A stretch of 64,000 bases of DNA, from assembly GCF_002196515.1 (NCBI RefSeq), contig NZ_CP018835.1, positions 1,302,001-1,366,000 of the forward strand. Reading direction: 5' to 3'. Shown in pieces: positions 18,769 to 26,553 of the stretch. Below the pieces are notes generated by a model, which saw only the letters and a program-made list of their open reading frames with translations, was not told where the DNA came from and did no database searches. How positions within the stretch are numbered: the first letter of the stretch is position 1; each line of letters opens with the position of its first letter. This DNA is from Vibrio gazogenes. GTDB lineage: Bacteria > Pseudomonadota > Gammaproteobacteria > Enterobacterales > Vibrionaceae. Position numbers and translations under genes: made by a program.

Positions 18769-19113
18769 CTACCCAGCCACGATGAACAACATCAGCACGA
18801 GTGAGATCAATCCAAAAATAAGACTGACGACTTTCATTATCCACGGATAATTCAGTGGCTCTTGACTGCGCATCGCTCGCTCATTCTGGGCCCATCTTGT
18901 ATAGGCCCAGCCGGCAATCACCGCAGAAAACCCACATAGCGTTACAGACAATGCGATTCTGAGTCCCGGCGTGGCTAAATCCAATGACAGTTGGTCAATT
19001 GCGATGGCCCCTGCGAGAATCGCAATCGCCGTACGAATCCAAGCAAGGTAAGTGCGTTCGTTCGCTAATGAGAAACGATAATCTGGATCGACACCATTTT
19101 TCTTCCAGCTCAT
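18769..19113 (-). CDS. yidH: YidH-like DUF202 membrane protein
   Basis: 114 residues, very similar in pattern to E. coli YidH: DPDYRFSLANERTYLAWIRTA at the start, ATPGLRIALS in the middle, and an RWAQNERAMR segment before the last helix. Three membrane segments. Located two bases after rpiR and abutting yidG, so translation is probably coupled. Inner-membrane protein of unknown function, repeatedly linked to sulfatase loci. Confidence 0.82.
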   Translation of the reverse strand: MSWKKNGVDPDYRFSLANERTYLAWIRTAIAILAGAIAIDQLSLDLATPGLRIALSVTLCGFSAVIAGWAYTRWAQNERAMRSQEPLNYPWIMKVVSLIFGLISLVLMLFIVAG

Positions 19114-19115
19114 AA

Positions 19116-19964
19116 TTAATTAATCTTACTCCTGATATTAATTTTAGAAGACTTAACATTTTCAAAACAATGCTTCAGTGTTTCCGTATACAAGATATCT
19201 AACAAATACATTTGCGAAATCCGTGTGCCGATTGAATCCCCTTGGTAAAGTTCACCTTGTGAGCTATTTTGCAGCACAATATGCGATAATTTACCGATGG
19301 TAGAGTTCGCATTTTGCGTGATCGCGACAATGGTTGAGCCATTCTGCTGAGCGGTTTGGGCCGCTTTAATCATATCTTCGCTTTCTCCGGAGTGAGAAAT
19401 CACCACGACAAAATCATCGGGTTTAGTATATTGAATTTTATAGTACATCGTGTGCTTTTCGTTAAAGCTATTGGCATCAAAACCAATCCGGTTAAACTTA
19501 TACCCTGCCTCAATCGCTGATAATCCTGAGCCACCGAGTCCAATAAAAAACAGACGATTGGCTTTTTCTAATGCGTCTACCGCTTGCTGCAAAGACTCGG
19601 TCACGAGCAGTGCCTTCGTATCCCGAACACTATAGTTAATGATGGATTCAACTTTCTCGACCGTGCTTTCTAAATCATCTTCAATATAAATGTCTGGAGA
19701 AATGGCCCGTTTTTCACCTTGAGAAGAAATCATCAGCTCTTTGTGTAACTGCGCCTTGAATTCTTGATAGCCTAATGCACTGTACTTCTGACAAAAACGG
19801 ATGACAGAAGCATCACTCACACCCGTAGAAGTTGAAAACTCACGAGCTGATGCTCTAACAAAATAGCTTGGATTTTCTATAATTTTATCAACGATCAAAG
19901 ACTCTGCTTTTGTCATCGAAAAGCGAGAATTTTTAAGTTGTAGTAATAAAGGAGAAGGAGGCAT
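19116..19964 (-). CDS. RpiR/MurR-family regulator with SIS domain
   Basis: A 282-residue transcriptional regulator. An N-terminal HTH_6 domain (residues 1-80, with STSTGVSDASVIRFCQKY as the recognition region) is followed by a sugar-phosphate-binding SIS domain (about 125-265; FFIGLGGSGLSAIEAGYKF and VVISHSGESEDMIKA). Members sense a phosphosugar and repress catabolic operons. A GTAG-N6-CTAC palindrome lies 44-63 bases upstream of its start, and a similar site precedes the EIICB gene, so I infer it controls itself and the PTS-sulfatase operon. Confidence 0.85.
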   Translation of the reverse strand: MPPSPLLLQLKNSRFSMTKAESLIVDKIIENPSYFVRASAREFSTSTGVSDASVIRFCQKYSALGYQEFKAQLHKELMISSQGEKRAISPDIYIEDDLESTVEKVESIINYSVRDTKALLVTESLQQAVDALEKANRLFFIGLGGSGLSAIEAGYKFNRIGFDANSFNEKHTMYYKIQYTKPDDFVVVISHSGESEDMIKAAQTAQQNGSTIVAITQNANSTIGKLSHIVLQNSSQGELYQGDSIGTRISQMYLLDILYTETLKHCFENVKSSKINIRSKIN

Positions 19965-20007
19965 AAAAAGTATCTCTCATGTTTCATGCAACCATCTTAC
20001 CATATGA

Positions 20008-20027
20008 AATGTAGCATACACTACATT
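20008..20027. promoter_or_regulatory. candidate RpiR operator upstream of rpiR
   Basis: AATGTAG and CTACATT are perfect inverted arms separated by six bases. The site lies 44-63 bases upstream of the rpiR ATG and overlaps the last codons of the epimerase gene. The same core (GTAG-N6-CTAC) recurs upstream of the EIICB gene. Confidence 0.55.
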
Positions 20028-20863
20028 AGCTTAATCTTACTAACCGTCGAAAACCTTTCTCCCGATGCCAGCCTGATGATGCCGGGTTTGTCAGTGAGCG
20101 CTAAAGTATCTTGACTTGAAGGCGCGGTAATGCCGAAACACGGCTCGATACAGATAAACTCACACGCAGGCTTCTTCCAAATCACAAGATAAGGCACATC
20201 AGGAAATGCTAGACCTAACGCTTTCATCCCATCTTTTATAACGATGCATTGCGCTTGAGGCTCCCGGATATAAATCGCACCTCTGGAAAAATCAACATCG
20301 GACAGGGACAAAGACAATCCCATATCTAAGTGCGGCTGCGAAACAAAATCAACAAAGCCCTGATTGCCATAGCAATAATGCTGCGGCGAATCTTCAAAGA
20401 TTAAATCGGCATCATGACTGGCGGAAAAAGCCGGATGAAATCCGAGAGAAAACAGCAGTGCCTCTTCCCGATCATTAACCACATCAAAGCGAACGTTGAC
20501 GGTGTCTTTGTCTAAGGTGTAACTCACGGATAAATCAAAACCATATGGGTAAACCAGGCGACTTTGTTCGCTATCGCGCAACCCTAAAACGACACGGTTT
20601 GAATCATGAGCTCTCAATTCAAACCGTGAGTTTCGGGCAAACCCATGGCGGGGCAGTGTATAAGTCTGCCCCTTCGTTTGGTACTGACCATCAGGCAGAT
20701 TGCCAACAATCGGAAAGAGAATCGGCGCACGGCCCTGCCATGCATCTCCCTGCCACAAAAGCTCTTCATGACGGGTCTTAGACCAGATAGATACAAGTTC
20801 AGCACCCAACTGATTGATGCGGACACGCAGAGACTCATTTTCGATACCGTAGGTCGTTGCCAT
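20021..20863 (-). CDS. aldose 1-epimerase family protein (LacX-like)
   Basis: A 280-residue mutarotase-fold protein expected to interconvert sugar anomers or act on phosphosugars in the cytoplasm. Recognisable segments are LGAELVSIWS, ILFPIVGNLPDG, LPRHGFARNSRF and LGFHPAFS with the catalytic-type His residues, and FICIEPCFGI with a conserved Glu. Its ATG overlaps the stop of the sulfatase gene (TAATG), so it is translationally coupled to it. The tie to a PTS and a sulfatase suggests it handles the imported sugar. Substrate unknown. Confidence 0.82.
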   Translation of the reverse strand: MATTYGIENESLRVRINQLGAELVSIWSKTRHEELLWQGDAWQGRAPILFPIVGNLPDGQYQTKGQTYTLPRHGFARNSRFELRAHDSNRVVLGLRDSEQSRLVYPYGFDLSVSYTLDKDTVNVRFDVVNDREEALLFSLGFHPAFSASHDADLIFEDSPQHYCYGNQGFVDFVSQPHLDMGLSLSLSDVDFSRGAIYIREPQAQCIVIKDGMKALGLAFPDVPYLVIWKKPACEFICIEPCFGITAPSSQDTLALTDKPGIIRLASGERFSTVSKIKLM

Positions 20864-22626
20864 TAGTCATATCTCATGGCTAGATTGAGCTGATAAATGG
20901 CTTTTTTCAGTAACTCATCCTGATACAAAATTCTGGCTAGCTCATAGACACGTTCAGGCGTAATTTGCTCGTTGTCATCAATGTGTGCTAATAAGTTCTG
21001 CTTATCTTGTGCTGGGTTATCGGAAATATGTCCAAGGACTTCTAACCCTTCGGCGACACAATGGTGGCTTAGATTATAATTTTGATAAGCAGAAAGCTGA
21101 TACTGCTCAAATTGGATCTTTTCCTGGCGAATGTTCTGAAGTGTTAGATCCTCCAGAGCGTAGCGTTGATATAGCTCATCAGGCGCTTCATTCTCAATCA
21201 ACAAGGCTTTAATTTTCTCCAGCAGAGAGAGCGCTAACTCATCATTATCAAGCGGATGAATTTGCTCTGGATCCGCGTCAATATCAAATAGCTTGTCACC
21301 AAATCGATATGAATTGGTGTAATTAACCGACGTTGGAATTCTCAACACTGGCGTCTCATTGGTAAACGCAAATCCGTCACACAATGTCGCTCCTTTTAAC
21401 TGCGCTTGAGTAAAACGACTATCAATTGCCGTTGGCATCAGGGTGTACTCATACTGAGAATTGTGACGTTCTTTCGGTGAACGCATATAAACGTATTGAC
21501 CATCCGTGATGTTGAGGTGAGCACCATAATAACCGTATAACGCATGTGAACGGATGGGCTGATTATCACGTAATGCAGAATAAAAAGAACGGCCATGCAT
21601 ATGCGGGGGAACGTCATGACCAAAGAAATCCAGTAATGTGGCAGGTATATCAATCAACTGCCCCAAGAAGTCTGTTTTCACATCTTTTAACTTCAAACGT
21701 GGATCCCAATAGAAAAATGGCGTATGTGCGACTTCTTCATATAAAGGCATGATATTTTTGCCCCACCAGTCATGCTCTCCTAACAAGAATCCATGATCAG
21801 TACAAACCATCAACATGGTATCGTCCCAAAGCTGATGGTCGTCAAACATATCTAAGACTTTACCAAGATAGTCATCACACATCGTCAGTAATGCTTTATA
21901 GAATTTTTGAATCAGTTGCTGTTTCTCTGCGGAATCCGTATTGGCGTTGTAGTACATCCAACCATTGAAGTCAGACTGGGTACACCCATACATCTGTAGA
22001 TATTTTTCCGGCACAAAGAAGGGTTCATGAGGATCGAAACATTCGAGTTGTAAGAACCAATTATCCTGATCCAAGTTAGTCCTGATGAAGGACAATCCCT
22101 CTTCAATCGTCCGGCTTAGCGTATGCTCCAGCTCGGTTTTCATGTACTCACGATTGATCATATCTTGCGCAATGCGTCTTTTGCGCCGTTCCACAACAAC
22201 TTGCTGCTCTTGCCCTTCGGCATCATAGACAACTTCGGGTTTCTCAACGTGTCCTTTCCAAGCATCGCCTTCCTGACCACGAATGAATTCAAAAGTCGTA
22301 TAACGCGTATGGTAAGTTGCCCCGCCATCACGCCAATAATGTTTATGATCAGTAACGAGATGCGTATGAATTTTATTTTTAGCTAAATATTCAGGCATTG
22401 AAAAATCAAAAGGTTCGATAGGCCCCCAGCTACGATGAAGGAAATTGTACCTGCCAGTGTGCATGTCCCTTCTCGCAGGCATACATGGCATGCTGCCAAC
22501 GAAAAACTTATCAAACTGAACGGTTTTTTTGGCTAAACGTTCAAAGTTCGGTGTAATGGCATCACCACCATATGTTGATAGATGATGACGCGTTAACGTA
22601 TCAAACATTAATACAACTGCTTTCAT
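20863..22626 (-). CDS. cytoplasmic Cys-type sulfatase
   Basis: A 587-residue sulfatase with no signal peptide: it begins directly with the metal-binding strand (MKAVVLMFDTLTRHHLSTYG). The activation motif is C48-M-P-A-R52 followed by RDMHTGRYNF, so this enzyme is Cys-type, unlike the three exported sulfatases. The second metal region is MVCTDHGFLLGEHDWWGKN. A C-terminal extension of about 150 residues follows the usual core. It lies between a PTS permease and an epimerase in one operon, implying desulfation of a sugar after import. Formylglycine could be installed by the anSME at 17107. Confidence 0.87.
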   Translation of the reverse strand: MKAVVLMFDTLTRHHLSTYGGDAITPNFERLAKKTVQFDKFFVGSMPCMPARRDMHTGRYNFLHRSWGPIEPFDFSMPEYLAKNKIHTHLVTDHKHYWRDGGATYHTRYTTFEFIRGQEGDAWKGHVEKPEVVYDAEGQEQQVVVERRKRRIAQDMINREYMKTELEHTLSRTIEEGLSFIRTNLDQDNWFLQLECFDPHEPFFVPEKYLQMYGCTQSDFNGWMYYNANTDSAEKQQLIQKFYKALLTMCDDYLGKVLDMFDDHQLWDDTMLMVCTDHGFLLGEHDWWGKNIMPLYEEVAHTPFFYWDPRLKLKDVKTDFLGQLIDIPATLLDFFGHDVPPHMHGRSFYSALRDNQPIRSHALYGYYGAHLNITDGQYVYMRSPKERHNSQYEYTLMPTAIDSRFTQAQLKGATLCDGFAFTNETPVLRIPTSVNYTNSYRFGDKLFDIDADPEQIHPLDNDELALSLLEKIKALLIENEAPDELYQRYALEDLTLQNIRQEKIQFEQYQLSAYQNYNLSHHCVAEGLEVLGHISDNPAQDKQNLLAHIDDNEQITPERVYELARILYQDELLKKAIYQLNLAMRYD

Positions 22627-22692
22627 TTTTTACCCTTGCTCATCTCAATGAAAAGAATGGAAAGGATGGTGCGGTATACACCATCCGTCTCA

Positions 22693-24249
22693 CTAAGCGC
22701 TGTGAATCATATATTCATCGAGTTGATTTTTAATGACGGTTACCTGAGGTCCAAATATAACCTGGATCCCATTATCTTGAATGACGGTCGCTAATGCGCC
22801 ATAAGATTTAAATTTCTCATCCTGTACAAGGCTTGCGTCTTTTACATTGACACGGAGTCGTGTCGCACAGCAATCTAAATCCAGAATGTTGTCTTTGCCA
22901 CCGAATGCCTGAATGATGCCTTTTAGCTTCTCGTCACCCGTCACAGAACTTCCTTCACTGGCATCGTCTTCTACATCATCTCGGCGTCCCGGTGTATTCA
23001 GATCTTTCCAAGTAATCAATGTTCTAAAGACTAAATAATAATATGTGAACATGAAGGCACCAACAGGGAACATCAGTAAATAGTTCGTTTTATCATTGCC
23101 TTGCATAATACCAAACAGCGTAAAGTCAATTGCGCCACCAGAGAATGTCATCCCCACGGTGATATCAAGCATATGACAAAGCATAAATGCTAAACCGACA
23201 CCGATAACGTGGAACACGTATAGAATTGGGGCGGTAAATAAGAAGATGAATTCCAGTGGCTCAGTGATACCGGTAATAAAAGAAGTCAGTGCAGCTGACA
23301 ATAAAATCCCAGCGACTTTCTTACGATTTTCCGGTTTTGCACAATGGTACATAGCCAAAGCTGCACCTGGCATACCAAACATAAAGTCAGCAAAGCGACC
23401 TGACATGAACCGAGAAACACCTTCAAAATATTTCACTGTATGAGGGTCTGCGAGCTGAGCAAAGAAGATGTTCTGTGTGCCTTGCACCAATTGACCATTC
23501 ACGACCGCTTCACCACCAACACTGGTAAACCAGAACGGCATATAGAAAATATGGTGAAGACCTAAAGGAAGCAGTGTTTTCAGGATTGCACCAAATGCAA
23601 ACGTTCCTGCATACCCCGTCGTTTCAACTAAGCTTCCCAGACCTGAAATACCTTGCTGAAAAAACGGCCAGAAGAAGTATAAGAACACACCGAGAAAAAT
23701 AGACGCGAATGAAGCGACGATAGGAACAAAACGTGAGCCACTAAAAAATGCTAATAAAGAATGGAGTTCGGCTTTGTAGTATTTCCCATGAACAACGGCA
23801 ACCAATATACCGCATAAAATGCCACCTAAAACACCGGTTTGTAAGGTCTGAGTTCCTAACACTACCGCTTGACCGGCTTCTTTTAAGTTTGAAGCTTCTA
23901 AAGTCCCGGTAATAGTTAGCATCGCATTGATTGTCACATTCATAATCAAAAATGCTAATACAGCAGCCAGCCCTGCCGTGCCTTTATCCGATTTTGCTAA
24001 ACCAACAGCCACACCGACACAAAACAAGAGCGACAAGTTGCCAAATACAACCGCTCCTGCACTTCTCATCAGAATAAACAGAGACTGCAAAAACTGAATA
24101 TCCAACATTGGATACATTTCGATGGTATGTGGATTCGAAAATACGCCACCGATCCCGAGGAGTAGACCAGCAGCAGGCAGAACTGCAATAGGAAGCATAA
24201 ATGCCTTCCCCAAGTTCTGCGCTTTTGAAAACAATTTTGAGTTTTTCAT
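22693..24249 (-). CDS. PTS EIICB permease, glucose/GlcNAc/maltose superfamily
   Basis: A 518-residue inner-membrane permease. EIIC comes first (residues about 1-400; GKAFMLPIAVLPAAGLLLGIGG at the start, GITEPLEFIFLF as the conserved motif, LPLGLHHIFYMPFWF), followed by a charged linker and an EIIB domain with the phosphocysteine at C461 in DLDCCATRLRV. No EIIA is attached, so Crr or another EIIA is needed. It is first in an operon with the cytoplasmic sulfatase and epimerase. MalX, PtsG and NagE belong to this superfamily; a sulfated hexose or hexosamine is my inference for the substrate. Confidence 0.88.
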   Translation of the reverse strand: MKNSKLFSKAQNLGKAFMLPIAVLPAAGLLLGIGGVFSNPHTIEMYPMLDIQFLQSLFILMRSAGAVVFGNLSLLFCVGVAVGLAKSDKGTAGLAAVLAFLIMNVTINAMLTITGTLEASNLKEAGQAVVLGTQTLQTGVLGGILCGILVAVVHGKYYKAELHSLLAFFSGSRFVPIVASFASIFLGVFLYFFWPFFQQGISGLGSLVETTGYAGTFAFGAILKTLLPLGLHHIFYMPFWFTSVGGEAVVNGQLVQGTQNIFFAQLADPHTVKYFEGVSRFMSGRFADFMFGMPGAALAMYHCAKPENRKKVAGILLSAALTSFITGITEPLEFIFLFTAPILYVFHVIGVGLAFMLCHMLDITVGMTFSGGAIDFTLFGIMQGNDKTNYLLMFPVGAFMFTYYYLVFRTLITWKDLNTPGRRDDVEDDASEGSSVTGDEKLKGIIQAFGGKDNILDLDCCATRLRVNVKDASLVQDEKFKSYGALATVIQDNGIQVIFGPQVTVIKNQLDEYMIHSA

Positions 24250-24302
24250 ATCAGACCTTTTGTTTCGTTATGTTTTTCTCTTTATGAATGATACGTTAAA
24301 AA

Positions 24303-24347
24303 GTAGCGTGTGCTACATTTTATGATCAAAAAAGTGACGATTGCTAC
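24303..24347. promoter_or_regulatory. candidate RpiR operators upstream of EIICB
   Basis: GTAGCGTGTGCTAC (24303-24316) is a GTAG-N6-CTAC palindrome matching the site before rpiR. A second, imperfect copy (GTGACGATTGCTAC, 24334-24347) lies 31 bases further. They are 54-98 bases upstream of the EIICB start, a good position for repression. Confidence 0.5.
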
Positions 24348-24608
24348 ATTTATTTTTATAGAATTATCAGTAGCAATAGGTCGCGCCATGTGAGAAATCA
24401 CCCATAAAGATGAGAAAAATCAATATGTTAGAATTAATAAATTACATGGGTTTGTATTAATCGCATGAATGAACATTCAGATGGGAAATAGCGATACTGC
24501 TACATCAATGACGAAACGGGTTGACCATGTATGTATAAACGGGGATCGATACAGGAAAAACGCTCAAGTGCCATGAACGTTTCCTTCATTTTTTGTACTG
24601 GGACATGT
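24348..24608. other. non-coding region upstream of the PTS operon
   Basis: No ORF or RNA gene is evident. Loose half-sites (GTAGCAATA near 24370, CTGCTACAT near 24498) may be further regulator contacts. The region ends at the terminal-repeat element. Confidence 0.35.
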
Positions 24609-24811
24609 TAGGGGCTGTTGACCTTTCGTGATGGTTTTTGCAGCAATTTGTCGTGCATTTCGTCAAGGCAGGTCATGTGAAGTGTAGCGATCCGATCTAC
24701 ATGAACCATGACCTAACGCTGGATAAATGAGCGACAAATGCTGCCCTGAGGGGTCATCTGAACGTGTCTTGCTCTTTGTTACGGGTCATTTGCTTAGGAT
24801 AACCGCCCCTA
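24609..24811. repeat. 203-bp terminal-inverted-repeat element (copy B)
   Basis: Bounded by TAGGGGCTGTTGACC on the left and GCCCCTA on the right; the two ends pair over 15 bases with three mismatches (right end read inward: TAGGGGCGGTTATCC). The outermost TA on each side would fit insertion at a TA dinucleotide. No ORF. About 105 bases at the left are nearly identical to an inverted copy at 47722-47834. I read it as a MITE-like element; the parent transposon is not in the window. Confidence 0.6.
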
Positions 24812-24825
24812 GGTTTTGCCTGACG

Positions 24826-26148
24826 TTATGACACATTTTTAACCTCAATCATGTTGCCGCCTGTGTGGACAGTGTTATCGATTAATCCGTCAATTTTTCT
24901 CATTTTTTCGAGCTGAGCCTGAAGTTTCAGAGATAAATCACTCAGTTCCGAGGCAGAGATGGACGTCTCTTCCGCAGATGCTGCCGTCGAGTGGACCACT
25001 TCATCAATTTCTGACATCCCCTGATTGACCTGACTCAATCCGGTCGCTTGACTTTGCGATGCATGATCGATTTCTTCGATGGTGTCGGAGATCGTTGCCA
25101 CATGCTTAACAATCTCGCCCAATGCACTCACACATTTTTGTGATATTGCATTACCCTTTTCGATATTTCCTACTGATATCTGAATATACTGCGCCGACTC
25201 ACTCGCAGCGGTTGAACTGCGCTCAGCAAGCTTTCTGACTTCATCGGCTACCACAGCAAAACCACGCCCCATTTCACCGGCCCGTGCAGCCTCAATGGAA
25301 GCATTCAGTGCCAGCAGATTAGTCTGAGATGCAATATCATCAATGACATTAATAATGTCACTAATTGCGCCACTTGAGCGATTAATTTCCTGCATCGCTT
25401 GCTCAAGTTCTCTTATTTCATCGGAGGCCATGGTCGCTGCTCGCTGTGCCTCAGACGAAACAGCACTGGCCTTTGAAGCACGCTCAGCATTGTCATTAGC
25501 CTGAGTAAGAATCTCATTGAGTGAGCTACCGATTTGGGTAACAGAGGCCGCTTGCTGAGTTGACCCGACGGTCAGTGCATGGCTGGCCTCATTCAGGTTT
25601 TTTGCCCCTAATGTCAGGCTTTCACTAATGGCATCCACATCTCTGTACACGGCTTTTAGCGCAACCTTTTCTGATATTTCCTGCACATATTCAACATGGC
25701 CTATCTTGTTGCCATTTAATCCACTGATGTAAAAAGAGTCGACACGAAAATCTTTTCCCCATTGGTTAAAGCCAGTGGTCTGTTTGCCTTTTCTTAAACA
25801 GGCCACCCCACAGTCTTCGGTGTTACAGATGTTTGCTCCCCAGTTTGAACAGTGCATTCCAAGGACGTTCTCACGTTTGACTCCCAGCGGATCGGTAGCA
25901 GCGCGGTTGACAAAGGTCCACTTCATATCCATATCAGTGACAGAGAGTGGATTTGGGATGGTATCGAGGATCTGCTCATAAAAGTTGAATTTCTCTCTTG
26001 CCAAACGTTCCATCTTCATCAGGCAGGCAAATACCCCCGCTACCGCGACAACCAAAATCAGTAGGTTTATGTTTTCTAGCGCGAATAGCAAGGCAACGAC
26101 TATAGAGACGGTGCAGAAACCTAATGCCAGACGGTAGTATTTGTTCAT
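24826..26148 (-). CDS. PAS-domain chemoreceptor with cysteine cluster
   Basis: A methyl-accepting chemotaxis protein of 440 residues. Two membrane helices near residues 8-45 are followed at once by a cytoplasmic PAS domain (about 55-155; [19 protein letters not shown]) and then the signalling coiled coil ([36 protein letters not shown]). There is no large periplasmic sensor. The PAS domain carries four cysteines (C100, C108, C113, C117 in [19 protein letters not shown]), suggesting a metal, cluster or redox signal. ATG at 26148 has AAAGGAAA upstream and is preferred over a longer frame to 26181. Single-gene unit. Confidence 0.85.
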   Translation of the reverse strand: MNKYYRLALGFCTVSIVVALLFALENINLLILVVAVAGVFACLMKMERLAREKFNFYEQILDTIPNPLSVTDMDMKWTFVNRAATDPLGVKRENVLGMHCSNWGANICNTEDCGVACLRKGKQTTGFNQWGKDFRVDSFYISGLNGNKIGHVEYVQEISEKVALKAVYRDVDAISESLTLGAKNLNEASHALTVGSTQQAASVTQIGSSLNEILTQANDNAERASKASAVSSEAQRAATMASDEIRELEQAMQEINRSSGAISDIINVIDDIASQTNLLALNASIEAARAGEMGRGFAVVADEVRKLAERSSTAASESAQYIQISVGNIEKGNAISQKCVSALGEIVKHVATISDTIEEIDHASQSQATGLSQVNQGMSEIDEVVHSTAASAEETSISASELSDLSLKLQAQLEKMRKIDGLIDNTVHTGGNMIEVKNVS

Positions 26149-26553
26149 ATGCTTTCCTTTATCCCCGACTCTCTCGATCATTGTCGATTAAATTGTAGGT
26201 GACATTCATAGCAAAACCACTGAGAACAGGTACGAACACTGACATTCATAGCCTTGCTCACAAATTCAATATCAGGCACCTAGCTTTTACGGGCAACAAA
26301 GACTATGCGGTTATCAGGCAAAGTTATTGATTTAGTTTGTATCATAGTTAACCCTATCCCCGACCCAAATAATGACCAGCAAAACGAAGCATGTGGTGCC
26401 CCGAATCAGCTCAGTTTAGAGAACATCACTGTGCGACAAACCTTCTCCATTTCTCGGTGACTCTCGGGAGAATTTTCCCTTAAACCCTTAGTAAGATTGG
26501 TGTAGTGTGGGAATCAATTTGTTATCAAACCGTTTAATGATAAGCAGGCCCCT
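26149..26553. other. intergenic region between chemoreceptor and oligopeptidase
   Basis: About 400 bases holding divergent promoters. The string TGACATTCATAGC occurs twice (near 26200 and 26241). No ORF or RNA gene recognised. Confidence 0.4.
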
